Assembly (NCBI GenBank): GCA_027482185.1
Contig: JAIXWF010000023.1
Coordinates: 46,253-110,252 of the forward strand
Length of the DNA stretch: 64,000 nucleotides
Source: Opitutaceae bacterium
Lineage (GTDB): Bacteria > Verrucomicrobiota > Verrucomicrobiia > Opitutales > Opitutaceae
Reading direction: 5' to 3'
Below the pieces are notes generated by a model. It saw only the letters and a program-made list of their open reading frames with translations, did no database searches and was not told the origin of the DNA. Positions 37,579-46,237 of the stretch are shown piece after piece; the stretch's first letter is position 1; each line of letters begins with the position of its first letter. The translations under genes were made by a program, and so were the position numbers.

Positions 37579-39234
37579 ATGCGGTCCCTGCTCCTGCTCC
37601 TCGTTCTCGGGGCCTTTCCGGCACGGGCGGCCCAAGTGGCGCTGGAGTGGGACGACAACTCCGCCAACGAAACCGGCTTCAGGCTCGAGCGCCGCAGCGG
37701 TACCTCGGCTTGGACCGCCCTCGCGAATCTCCCGGCCAACACCGTCCGGCATACGGACACCGGCCTTCCCCGCCGCGGTGAATTCGGCTACCGTATCGTT
37801 GCGTTCAACGCGACCGGCGAATCCGCGCCGTCGAACCTGCTCGAACTCGGCTCCCAACTCTACGTGCAGGAAACCGCGGCGGCGACCGTCGCCGCCGCCC
37901 GGCAATACTCCGGTCGCATCGTCATCCTCGCCGCCCTGACGGCGCGCCCGGGACGTGGGCTCGCCTTCGAGGCCCGGACCGATGCCGCCGGCGCCTTCGC
38001 CGGCACCGCGACGGAACTCGTCGCCACCGGTGCCGCGGCGGAACGCTTCACCGTTTCCGGCCGGTTCGTCGCCGGCCGCCTCGTCGGCACCTTGCGCGGC
38101 GCCGGCGCCGAGGTGTATCTCGATACGGGGCCGGCCGTCGCCGCCGGACCGAGCGAGGACTATGCCGGCTACCACCGCGCGGCGATGCTCGGAACCGGAC
38201 AAGGCGTCCTGCACGCGATCGCCTTTCCGAATGGACGATGCCGGCTGCTCGGCGCCGATCGCGACGGCAACCTGCTGGATCAGGCTTGGGTCGCGCTGTC
38301 TCCGTCCGGCCAAATCACCCGCAGCCCGGCTGCCGACACCACGCTGGCGCTGACCTTCAATCCCAGCGCCGGCAGCGTTTCCGCCGTGCTCTCCGGAAGG
38401 TTCGGGACCGAGGCCGAGTTTGCCGGGGTCTTCGACGAAGCGCCGGTCACGTCCCGGCTGGTCAATCTCTCCGTCCGGGCAACGGCAGGCACCGGGACCG
38501 AGGTTCTGATCGCAGGATTCGCCGTTTCCGGCGGTCCCGCGAAGTCGCTGCTGTTGCGCGGCATCGGCCCCGCGCTCGGCCCATTCGGTGTGCCCGGCGC
38601 CCTCGCCGACCCGGTGCTTTCTCTGTTCTCCGGCAACACCCGGCTCGCCACCAACGACGATTGGGGCACCCCGGCCGGAACCGGAATCGCGGCCGCCGCC
38701 ACGGCGGTCGGAGCCTTCGCCTTGGCCAACGGGAGCCGCGACGCCGCTTTGCTTCAGAACGTTGCACCGGGCACCTATTCGACGCATGTCGCCGGCAAAG
38801 CCGCCGCTCCCGGCGCCGCTTTGATCGAGATCTACGACCACTCCGGCAGCGCCGCCTCCCGTCTGGTCAACCTCTCGGCCCTCACCCGCGTCGATTCGCC
38901 CTTGGTCGTCGGTTTTGCGATCCAAGGCAACGGCCCCCGCCGGTTGCTGATCAGGGCGGTAGGCCCGGCGCTGGCAACGTTCGGAGTCGTCGGGACCTTG
39001 CCGGACCCCTCCCTCCAGGTCTATCGGGGCGACACGCCCTTCTTGCGCAGCGAAGACTGGGAAGGCGTACCCGTCGCTGCCGCAGCCGCGGCGTCGGGCG
39101 CGTTTCCGTTGCCGGCCGGCAGCCGGGACGCCGCCCTGCTCGTGACCCTCGCCCCCGGCACCTATTCCGCCGTCGTGAACGACCGCGGTCTGGGACGGGG
39201 TGTCGCCTTGGTCGAAGTATATGACGTTCCCTGA
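37579..39234 (+). CDS. Secreted paralogue with FN3 domain and double C-terminal module
   Basis: 551 residues with a short signal peptide (RSLLLLLVLGAFPARA). An FN3-like domain follows directly, and VALEWDDNSANETGFRLERR is almost the same as in the giant protein upstream. A beta-rich middle region spans about 95-290. Two copies of the LLLRGIGPAL / LLIRAVGPAL module lie at about 292-425 and 427-551, ending ALVEVYDVP. It looks like the giant protein without its cadherin and Ig repeats, so the two genes probably arose by duplication. Surface location is likely; no enzyme motif is visible. Confidence 0.88.
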   Translation: MRSLLLLLVLGAFPARAAQVALEWDDNSANETGFRLERRSGTSAWTALANLPANTVRHTDTGLPRRGEFGYRIVAFNATGESAPSNLLELGSQLYVQETAAATVAAARQYSGRIVILAALTARPGRGLAFEARTDAAGAFAGTATELVATGAAAERFTVSGRFVAGRLVGTLRGAGAEVYLDTGPAVAAGPSEDYAGYHRAAMLGTGQGVLHAIAFPNGRCRLLGADRDGNLLDQAWVALSPSGQITRSPAADTTLALTFNPSAGSVSAVLSGRFGTEAEFAGVFDEAPVTSRLVNLSVRATAGTGTEVLIAGFAVSGGPAKSLLLRGIGPALGPFGVPGALADPVLSLFSGNTRLATNDDWGTPAGTGIAAAATAVGAFALANGSRDAALLQNVAPGTYSTHVAGKAAAPGAALIEIYDHSGSAASRLVNLSALTRVDSPLVVGFAIQGNGPRRLLIRAVGPALATFGVVGTLPDPSLQVYRGDTPFLRSEDWEGVPVAAAAAASGAFPLPAGSRDAALLVTLAPGTYSAVVNDRGLGRGVALVEVYDVP

Positions 39235-39301
39235 GGTCTCGCCGCCGCCGCAGCTGCCTTGACCCCCGGCAGACCGTCGCAATCGTCGCCGACGGCCCCA
39301 A

Positions 39302-40486
39302 ATGCTTCCTTCCTCCGCACCGCTCCACCGGACGCCGATTGCTTCGCGACGAGGGGCGTTTCTCGCCGCGGGAATGCTCGCTTCGGGCATCACCGCGTTG
39401 CCGGGAGCGGTTCCGACCGGCGGCGCAAACACCCCGTTCCTCAAAATCGGCCGGATCGAGGTGCGCCCGCACGTGGTCTACGCGTTGGAATATCAGGAAG
39501 GCGTGCTGAGCCGGCCGGGAGACGCGGACTCGACGTTCGTCGAATCGCTGTCGCCCGGAGTCGCCGTGCAGTTGGGCACCAACTGGAACGTCGATTACAC
39601 CGCCGACGTGAAGTTTTATTCCGGCAAAGATTTCGAGGATACAGTGAACCACGCGTTCTCGATTTCCGGGGTGCAGCCGATCGGGAAAATGGCCGTTTCC
39701 GGGACTCAGTCCGTCTCTTCCTCGGCCAACGCGTCGTTCGAAACCGGACGGCAAACCCGCATCATCGCCGTCATGTCCTCGCTCTCTGCAGGCATGCCCG
39801 TGGGCAACAAACTGTCGCTCGTCGGCTCGCTGTCGCAGTCCCTCCAGTTTGTGGAGGCTTCCCCCGATTCCGGCACGTGGTCCGGCAACGCCGGCGCCAG
39901 TTACAATTCCGGCCGGGGCTGGGTGGTGAACACCGGCGTCTCGTCGGGCTACAGCGCCGTCTACAAAAGCCCGGATACGTTTTTCGTCGGCCCGCAGGTT
40001 TCCCTGACGTGGCAGGCCACCGGCAAGCTGGCCCTTTCCCTCACCGGCTCGCTGCAGGATCGGGAAACGCTAGGCGGCACCAACGAACGCCAACTCACCC
40101 CCACCTACAACGCCACCGCGACGTTCACCCCGTTCACGCAAACTTCCATTGCCGTGACGGGAGTGAAGACCAACTCGCCCTCGCTCCTCGGCGGACAGGA
40201 ACTGGAATCCAGCCAATTTGGCGTGACGCTGCAGCAACGTCTGCTCGGCCGCCTCCGGACCAACCTCGGCTTCAGCTACGGCCTGTCCAACTACATCACG
40301 ACCGTGACGGACGGTCCGCGCGATCGCCGCGACGATCTCTACACCTATACGACCGGGTTCACGCTGCCGGTCGCCCGGCGCGGCGGAATCTCCGTCCGGT
40401 ACCAACGCGCCGTCAATTCCTCCAACGCCCCCGGCTTCGACTCCGACAGCACCACAGTGGGCTTCGATGTTTCCTACCGCTACTGA
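39302..40486 (+). CDS. Outer-membrane beta-barrel protein of the PEP-CTERM system
   Basis: 394 residues with a signal peptide (hydrophobic part FLAAGMLASGITALPGAVP). The mature protein shows regular alternating hydrophobic strands with frequent Gly/Ser/Asn turns and ends in an aromatic strand GFDVSYRY, typical of outer-membrane barrels recognised by the Bam machinery. It resembles the barrel proteins commonly found beside exosortase genes. A role in polysaccharide passage or anchoring is inferred from position, immediately before the exosortase gene. No catalytic motif is seen. Confidence 0.82.
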   Translation: MLPSSAPLHRTPIASRRGAFLAAGMLASGITALPGAVPTGGANTPFLKIGRIEVRPHVVYALEYQEGVLSRPGDADSTFVESLSPGVAVQLGTNWNVDYTADVKFYSGKDFEDTVNHAFSISGVQPIGKMAVSGTQSVSSSANASFETGRQTRIIAVMSSLSAGMPVGNKLSLVGSLSQSLQFVEASPDSGTWSGNAGASYNSGRGWVVNTGVSSGYSAVYKSPDTFFVGPQVSLTWQATGKLALSLTGSLQDRETLGGTNERQLTPTYNATATFTPFTQTSIAVTGVKTNSPSLLGGQELESSQFGVTLQQRLLGRLRTNLGFSYGLSNYITTVTDGPRDRRDDLYTYTTGFTLPVARRGGISVRYQRAVNSSNAPGFDSDSTTVGFDVSYRY

Positions 40487-40569
40487 CCGCATCCTATTTC
40501 CTGTCGGCTGATTTTCCGCCAAAGGGAACGCTCCCCATCCCCCACCGTAGTTCCCCTCCTTGCCGAATC

Positions 40570-41553
40570 ATGCGTACCGTCCACGGTGCGTCCTCCCCCT
40601 TCATGACTTCCAGTTCCCCTCCGGCTCCGCCGGGCAATCTCCGCGCCGAGATTCTCCAGGCGTTGCGGGCCCCCGAAATCCGCACCTGGCTGATCGCCGC
40701 GGCAGTGCTGACGGCGCTCTTCTCCCCTTTCCTCTACCGGCTTTTCGACTTCGCCCTCGACAGCAATCTCTACTCGCACATCCCGCTCATGCCGGTGATC
40801 GCGCTCTATCTGATCTGGCAGGATCGGGCGCTGCTTCCTCCGCACCGCGCCACGTTGCCGCGCTACTGGGCCGGTGCCGCCGCCCTCGCCGGTGCCGCGC
40901 TCAGCGCCGCGTACGGAATCCAACACTGGAGCGGCGACCCGCTGCCCGTAACCGACGCCCTCGCCCTCGCGACCGGCGGTTACCTGCTCCTCCTGTTCGC
41001 CACGGGCCTCGCTTTCCTCGACGCCGCCCGCCTGCGGCAAATCGCCTTTCCCGCGGCACTGCTGGTTTTCATGGTGCCGTTCCCGGACGCCGTCGAATCC
41101 GCCATCGAAACCGTCCTGCAGCACGGCTCGGCGGACGTCGCATACGCCCTGTTCGAAATCACCGGCACGCCCCTGTTTCGCAACGAACTCATCTTCCAGT
41201 TGCCGAACATCACGCTCGAAGTCGCGCCGCAGTGCAGTGGCATCCACTCGACCCTCGCGCTCTTCATCACCAGCCTCGTCGCCGGCTACCTCTTCCTCCG
41301 CGCGCCGCGGCACCGTGCCATCCTCGCCTTCATTGTCATCCCCCTCGCCTTCGTCCGCAACGGCTTCCGGGTCTTTGTGCTCGGCGAGCTCTGCGTCCGC
41401 ATCGGTCCCGAGATGATCCATTCCTTCGTCCACCATCGGGGCGGACCCTTGTTTTTCGCCCTCTCCCTGATCCCGTTTTCCCTCGTTCTCTTCTACCTCG
41501 TCCGCCGCGAGCGCCGACTGTTCGCGGCCCCTTCCGCTCTCCCCAACGCCTAA
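40570..41553 (+). CDS. Exosortase (PEP-CTERM protein-sorting transpeptidase)
   Basis: 327 residues, about eight membrane spans. The catalytic triad of exosortases is present: C222 in APQCSGIHS, arginines R263/R267 in FVRNGFRV and H288 in HSFVHHRGG. The enzyme recognises C-terminal PEP-like tripartite signals at the inner membrane, cleaves them and probably passes the protein to a surface polysaccharide. There is no fused or neighbouring EpsI domain, so it is not a standard XrtA; the APQCSGI active site would suit the types known from Verrucomicrobiota. An internal ATG at 40603 is an alternative start. Probable clients lie at 45256 and 46238. Confidence 0.93.
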   Translation: MRTVHGASSPFMTSSSPPAPPGNLRAEILQALRAPEIRTWLIAAAVLTALFSPFLYRLFDFALDSNLYSHIPLMPVIALYLIWQDRALLPPHRATLPRYWAGAAALAGAALSAAYGIQHWSGDPLPVTDALALATGGYLLLLFATGLAFLDAARLRQIAFPAALLVFMVPFPDAVESAIETVLQHGSADVAYALFEITGTPLFRNELIFQLPNITLEVAPQCSGIHSTLALFITSLVAGYLFLRAPRHRAILAFIVIPLAFVRNGFRVFVLGELCVRIGPEMIHSFVHHRGGPLFFALSLIPFSLVLFYLVRRERRLFAAPSALPNA

Positions 41554-41554
41554 C

Positions 41555-44500
41555 ATGCGCCTCGACTCCCTCCCCCGCCTGATCCCCGCCTTGGTCGCGT
41601 CCGCCGTTCTCCTCGTCGGCGCCGGCTGCACCAAAGCCGGAAAAAAGAACAAAGCCCTCGAACAGGCGCGCACCTACGCCGCCGCCGGCGAATACGACAA
41701 AGCCGAACTCGAGTTCAAAAACGTGTTGCAGCTCGAGCCGGGCAACGCCGACGCCCTCGCCGGGCTCGGCGTGATGTTCTTCGAGCAGGGCCGCGTCAGC
41801 ACCGTGTTCCCGCTGCTCAGCCGCGCCAAGGACGCGCAGCCGAACAACCTGCCGGTACGCACCAAGCTGGGCATGTACCTCCTCGCCGCCGGCAAGGTTC
41901 CCGAGGCGATTGCCGAAGCCGAGTTCGTCCTCGGCAAGGATCCGAAGCAGGCCGACGCCGCCATTTTGCTGGCCTCGGCCGCCACGCGCCCCGAGGACAT
42001 CGTCAAGGCCCGCACGTTCCTCGGCGGCCTCGCCTCCGCCGACACCGCGCCGATCAAGACCGCCCTCGCGCTGCTCGAACTCAAGGACAACAAACTCCCG
42101 GCCGCCACCCAGCTGATCGAGGCCGCCCTCGCCCAGAACCCGAAGTACGCCGACGGCCACGCCCTCGCATCCGCCGTCAATTTCGCCAACAAGAAGGTGC
42201 CCGAAGGCGAAGCGTCGCTCAAGTCAGCCGCCGATCTCGCTCCCGCCCGCTCCATCCACCCGCTGCAATACGCCCGCTTCAAGGCCCAGACCGGCGACGT
42301 GGCGACGGCGCGGACCGTCCTCGAAGGCGTCGTCAAAAAGACCCCCGACTATCTGCCGGCCCTGATCGCCCTCTCCCAACTCTACGCCGGCCAGAACGAA
42401 CTCCCGAAGGCCGAGGAAACCATCGCCAAGGCGGCCGCCCGCGACGCGATGCATCCGGAAGTCATCGTCCTCAGCGCGCGCTTCAAGATGGGCAAGGGCG
42501 ACGTCGCCAAGGCCGTCGAGGATCTCGAGCGCGCCCGCAACACGCTGCCCAAACTCCCCGAAATCAACTACCAGATCGGGCTCGGCTACGCGAATCTCGG
42601 CGACTTCGACCGCGCGATCGAAAGCCTCCAGCGCTGCCTCGCCGTATATCCGCAGCACGCGGACGCCGTGCTGCTGCTCGCCAACCTGCATCTGCGCAAA
42701 AACGAGGCCGGAACCACCGTGACCCTCCTGCAGAACCTCCTGCAGAAACAGCCCGGCCAAATCCGGGGCTGGGCCATGCTCGCCGACGCGCACCGGGCCC
42801 GCAACGAACTCCCGGCCGCGCTCAAAGTCTACGAGCAGGTCGACAAAATGATTCCCGGCCGGCCGGAAACCGCCCACATGACCGGCGTCGTCCAGCTGCA
42901 GCTGCGGCAACCGGCGGAGGCCCGCGCCTCCTTCAACGAGGCGATCAAGCGGGATCCCGAATTCAGCCTCGCCCTCGACCAACTCGTCGGCCTCGACGTT
43001 TTCGACAAGAAGTTCGACGACGCCAAAGCCCGCGTCGCCGCACGCATCGCCAAGAAACCCGACGACCCCGAACTCCATATCCTGCTCGCGCGCGTCCATG
43101 CGGCGAACAAGGACCCGAAGTCCGCCGAACTCTCCCTGAAGGAAGCGATCCGCCTCCGGCCCGACTCCTCCGCTCCCTACCTGCTCCTCGCCTCGCTCTA
43201 CCTCGGCGGCAACCAGCGCGGCGAGGCCCTGCCGCAGCTCGAACAGGCGATCGCCAAGAATCCGAAGGACCTCCAGGCGATGATGACCGCCGCGATGCTC
43301 TACGACAGCGGCAACGACCGCAAAAAGGCCCGCGAGTACTACGAGAAAATCCTCGCCCTCAACCCGAAGTTCTTCCCGGCCCTCAACAACCTCGCGTACA
43401 TCTATTCGCTCAACCCCGCCGAGCTGGAACGCGCCTTCGAACTCGCCCAGAAGGCCCGCGAACTGCGGCCCGAGGATCCCAACGCCGCCGACACCCTCGG
43501 TTGGATCCTGTTCCAGCGCCGCCAATACGCCTGGGCCGCCACCCTCCTCCAGGAGAGCGTCGAGAAAATGCCCGGCTCGGGCGAGGTGCAGTACCACTAC
43601 GGGATGTCCCAGTACATGCTCGGCAACGAAACCGCCGCGGAGTCCGCCCTCCAAAAAGCGGTCGAAGCCAAAGAGCCGTTCCTCGGCCAGGACGAGGCCA
43701 AGGCCCGCCTTGCGCTGCTCCGCACCGATGCCGACAAAACGCCCGCCGGCGAGCGCGCCGCGCTGGCGGAGAAACTCGCCGCCCGCGGCGAGGATCCCGT
43801 GGCGCTCGCCCGTCTCGGCCGCATCCACGAACTCCAGAAAGACCTCGGCAAGGCCTCCGCCGCCTATGAAGCGGCGCTCAAGATCACGCCGAAGAACGTC
43901 CCGCTCACCCTGCGGCTGGCCCAGATTCTCCGCGCCCGCGACGAGGCGGCCAAGGCCATGGAGCTGCTGAAGGCGGCCCGCAAGTTCGCGCCGGACGATC
44001 CCGAAGTCGCGGCCCTGCTGGGCCAGTTGGCCTACGCCAGCGGCGACCACCCCTGGTCCTTCACCCTGGCCCAGGAGGTTCTGATCCGCAAACCGGCCGC
44101 GGCCGACGCTCTCCTCGACCACGCCCGCGCCGCGGCCGCCGTCGGCCGCCTCGCCGAGGCCGAAGCCTCGTGGACCGCTTTCCTCAAAGCGGAAAGCGCA
44201 TCGCCCCGTTCCGTCGCCGCCCGCCGCAGCCTCGAGCTCGCCAAGTTTGTCCGCGGGGAACCCGCGTCGGCCGCTTTGGCCGACGCCGTCGCTCGCGCGC
44301 GGACCGACGAACCCGATGCGCCGCTTACCTTGGTGGCCGTCGCGCTGACGGCCGCGAAGAACAAGGACGACTCCGGTGCCCGCAAGGGCCTCGAGGCCGC
44401 CCTGGAGAAATTCCCCGCGATGGCCGCCGCCCGCAAACACCTCGCGCTCCTCCTCGCCCGCGATCCCGCCAACGCCGACAAGGCCTACGAGCTCGCGGTC

Positions 44501-44782
44501 AAGGCCCGCGAAACCCTCGCCGAGGATGCCGATCTGCGCCGCGGCATCGCGATCCTGTTGTATCACAAAGCCGACTACAACCGCGCGCTCAGCGCCTTGC
44601 GCGAGGTCGGCCAACGGGCGCCGAAAGATGCCGAGATCGCCTACTACGAAGCGCTCACCCTGGCGAAACAGAAGAACGCCGCCGGCGCCGCCAAGGCCGC
44701 CGAACGCGCGCTCGGTCTGGGATTGGCCCCCGAGCAAGCCAAGGAAGCCCGCGAACTGGCCAAGCCGCCGGCGAAGACCTGA
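41555..44782 (+). CDS. prsT: PrsT-like TPR lipoprotein of the PEP-CTERM system
   Basis: 1,075 residues, starting 1 nt after the exosortase stop. A lipoprotein signal ends with LLVGAGC (lipidated C25). The rest is an array of more than 20 tetratricopeptide repeats (for example AAGEYDKAELEFKNVLQLEPGNADAL), a protein-binding superhelix facing the periplasm. PrsT proteins are regular partners of PrsK, PrsR and exosortase in exopolysaccharide loci. By analogy with AlgK/BcsC-type scaffolds it may link the synthase complex with the outer-membrane exporter. It is longer than most PrsT proteins. Confidence 0.9.
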   Translation: MRLDSLPRLIPALVASAVLLVGAGCTKAGKKNKALEQARTYAAAGEYDKAELEFKNVLQLEPGNADALAGLGVMFFEQGRVSTVFPLLSRAKDAQPNNLPVRTKLGMYLLAAGKVPEAIAEAEFVLGKDPKQADAAILLASAATRPEDIVKARTFLGGLASADTAPIKTALALLELKDNKLPAATQLIEAALAQNPKYADGHALASAVNFANKKVPEGEASLKSAADLAPARSIHPLQYARFKAQTGDVATARTVLEGVVKKTPDYLPALIALSQLYAGQNELPKAEETIAKAAARDAMHPEVIVLSARFKMGKGDVAKAVEDLERARNTLPKLPEINYQIGLGYANLGDFDRAIESLQRCLAVYPQHADAVLLLANLHLRKNEAGTTVTLLQNLLQKQPGQIRGWAMLADAHRARNELPAALKVYEQVDKMIPGRPETAHMTGVVQLQLRQPAEARASFNEAIKRDPEFSLALDQLVGLDVFDKKFDDAKARVAARIAKKPDDPELHILLARVHAANKDPKSAELSLKEAIRLRPDSSAPYLLLASLYLGGNQRGEALPQLEQAIAKNPKDLQAMMTAAMLYDSGNDRKKAREYYEKILALNPKFFPALNNLAYIYSLNPAELERAFELAQKARELRPEDPNAADTLGWILFQRRQYAWAATLLQESVEKMPGSGEVQYHYGMSQYMLGNETAAESALQKAVEAKEPFLGQDEAKARLALLRTDADKTPAGERAALAEKLAARGEDPVALARLGRIHELQKDLGKASAAYEAALKITPKNVPLTLRLAQILRARDEAAKAMELLKAARKFAPDDPEVAALLGQLAYASGDHPWSFTLAQEVLIRKPAAADALLDHARAAAAVGRLAEAEASWTAFLKAESASPRSVAARRSLELAKFVRGEPASAALADAVARARTDEPDAPLTLVAVALTAAKNKDDSGARKGLEAALEKFPAMAAARKHLALLLARDPANADKAYELAVKARETLAEDADLRRGIAILLYHKADYNRALSALREVGQRAPKDAEIAYYEALTLAKQKNAAGAAKAAERALGLGLAPEQAKEARELAKPPAKT

Positions 44783-44844
44783 GGGTTGAACGGGGCCTCG
44801 CGGACGGCCATCGTGCCGTCCCCTGCCGGAACGGACCCGATCTT

Positions 44845-44866
44845 GCTTGGCCGACGGCGGCCAAGC
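44845..44866 (+). terminator. Hairpin downstream of prsT
   Basis: GCTTGGCCG-ACGG-CGGCCAAGC is a perfect 9-bp stem with a 4-nt loop, 62 nt after the prsT stop. There is no T-run, so it may be a Rho-assisted or simply a 3'-end stabilising hairpin. Confidence 0.45.
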
Positions 44867-45197
44867 CGCTGGCGGCGCGTGCATCGCTGTAGAGCGAGCG
44901 ATCGCGGCCATTCCGCGCAAACCATCCGTGGCGATTCCGGGGCCGGGCGGGGAGGCAGAGCCAAATGCGGTACATCCGAGGCGGGTGGACGCCATGGTCT
45001 GGACCAGAACGAGCCTCGGGGCGGAAAATCCAACCCGATCCGCCCGGCGGATCTCCGAACGGGGACCAAAGACCAACGAAAAGGATTTCGGCGAGGGGAA
45101 CGGCCGGCCGGGATCTCGCTGTGGGGAACAGCGAATTGCCGGCCGGGAGATCGGAACACCGGCGCACGGCAGGCAGCGCGCCTGTTCACGGCATGCG

Positions 45198-45212
45198 GAG
45201 CCGGACCGGCTC
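45198..45212 (-). terminator. Possible hairpin downstream of the metzincin gene
   Basis: GAGCCGGACCGGCTC is a short GC-only inverted repeat about 45 nt past the stop of the minus-strand protease gene. It lacks a T-run on either strand, so termination function is uncertain. Confidence 0.3.
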
Positions 45213-45255
45213 GCACCCGACTCTCAGCCCAAATCACTCAACGGACCAAACCGAC

Positions 45256-46110
45256 TCAAGATTCTCCCGGACCGCGGCGGCGCAGACGCCAGCCGGCAAA
45301 TCCCATTACCGTCAGACCCGCGATCAGCGCAGCGGTACCCGGTTCGGGAATCGCCGAGTAGGTGTAGGACTCCGTCGGAGAAAGCGGCTGGATCGGGGAG
45401 AACGTGTTGTCCGTCGCATAGAGCGTCCGCAAGACGGTCAGTTGCTGGGAATCCAATTGGTCGCGCTGCAAACCGGTCCCGCCGGGGCTGTAGATATTGG
45501 CCAGCGTCGTCACCCCGGGATTGCCGCTGTACATGAGATTCGAGATGCCCAGCGCCACTGTGTTGGCGGGCAGAACATTGTGGGTGAGGGCCAAATTATG
45601 GCCGATTTCGTGGGCAATCGTATCGATGGCATTGTTGCTGAATGCCGACTCCGAAATCGTGACGCCGTTGAGCCCGGAATAATTGCCGCTGATGACGAAG
45701 TTCTGCTCCGACAAACCCCACGCATTTGTGCCACCGAGCGACGAACCGTAGTTCTGGACGAAATACATATTGATGACCCGCGGATTCGAATCGGTGTAGA
45801 GTCCGATCAAGGCGTTGTATTCGGTGAGATTGTCGACGACGTAATACGTCGAATTCACCTGCGTTTCGTTGGCCTGCCAATTCACCTTGATCCCGGCCTG
45901 CGCGTAAATCTTCTGGGTGGCTTCCTTGAAAACCGCGAAACGATCCACATAGGTCGCGTTGCTCAGCACGGCGGTGCTGGAACCGTTGCTGATGAAAATC
46001 GGGTTGATGGTAATCTGGAAATCGAGCGTGACCGTCTGGGCCCGCAGCGGTGCAGCCAAGGCGCACAGGGCTACCAAAGTCAGGAGGCGGCAAAAGAGAG
46101 TCGTGGGCAT
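45256..46110 (-). CDS. Metzincin zinc protease with PEP-CTERM sorting tail
   Basis: 284 residues from ATG at 46110, chosen because ACGGAG lies 8 nt before it; a longer frame to 46140 has no such site. Signal peptide LLTLVALCALAAPLRA. Zinc-binding motif HEIGHNLALTH at residues 167-177 fits HExxHxxxxxH, and NLMYSG about 15 residues later is the expected Met-turn, so it is a metzincin. The C-terminus IPEPGTAALIAG, a hydrophobic stretch and WRLRRR form a PEP-CTERM signal for the exosortase at 40570. It is probably displayed at the cell surface and may process matrix proteins. A sigma-54 promoter lies 38 nt before the start. Confidence 0.9.
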   Translation of the reverse strand: MPTTLFCRLLTLVALCALAAPLRAQTVTLDFQITINPIFISNGSSTAVLSNATYVDRFAVFKEATQKIYAQAGIKVNWQANETQVNSTYYVVDNLTEYNALIGLYTDSNPRVINMYFVQNYGSSLGGTNAWGLSEQNFVISGNYSGLNGVTISESAFSNNAIDTIAHEIGHNLALTHNVLPANTVALGISNLMYSGNPGVTTLANIYSPGGTGLQRDQLDSQQLTVLRTLYATDNTFSPIQPLSPTESYTYSAIPEPGTAALIAGLTVMGFAGWRLRRRGPGES

Positions 46111-46158
46111 GGGAAACTCCGTATGGGTAGAAATACCCAACGTCGGCGGAAAGATTAT

Positions 46159-46175
46159 AGCAAGATAAACGCCAA
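46159..46175 (-). promoter_or_regulatory. Sigma-54 (-24/-12) promoter of the metzincin gene
   Basis: Read on the minus strand, TTGGCGTTTATCTTGCT carries GG and GC exactly 10 nt apart, a complete TTGCT -12 box and TTGGC of the -24 box. Predicted transcription start 46148, leaving a 38-nt leader that contains the gene's Shine-Dalgarno. The adjacent TATAAT is also visible, so a sigma-70 contribution cannot be excluded. The upstream edge abuts the T-run of the preceding gene's terminator. Confidence 0.72.
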
Positions 46176-46207
46176 AAAAAGAGGGCGCTGCCTCAGCGGC
46201 AGCGCCC
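46174..46207 (-). terminator. Rho-independent terminator of the VPEQ-CTERM gene
   Basis: Perfect 10-bp stem GGGCGCTGCC / GGCAGCGCCC with a 5-nt loop (46183-46207), followed on the minus strand by TC and seven T residues (46180-46174). It ends transcription from 46238-47176 and directly touches the sigma-54 promoter of the next gene. Confidence 0.9.
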
Positions 46208-46237
46208 CTTTTGATTCACAGAAACCGACCGACTGCC

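Larger units (their letters stand above)
44783..45255. other. Gene-free stretch between converging prsT and the metzincin gene
   Basis: 473 nt without a credible gene. It contains two GC-rich hairpins (44845-44866 and 45198-45212), suitable for stopping transcription from both sides, and no other recognisable element. Confidence 0.6.

Noticed and set aside
32093..37624. An 1,843-codon open frame antisense to the giant repeat protein
   Set aside because: The sense strand has a signal peptide, repeat domains and a paralogue. The antisense product is a Gly/Asp/Arg-rich shadow that repeats with the same period.
42224..45076. A 950-codon antisense frame over prsT
   Set aside because: The sense frame is a lipoprotein with clear TPRs; the antisense is a composition shadow.
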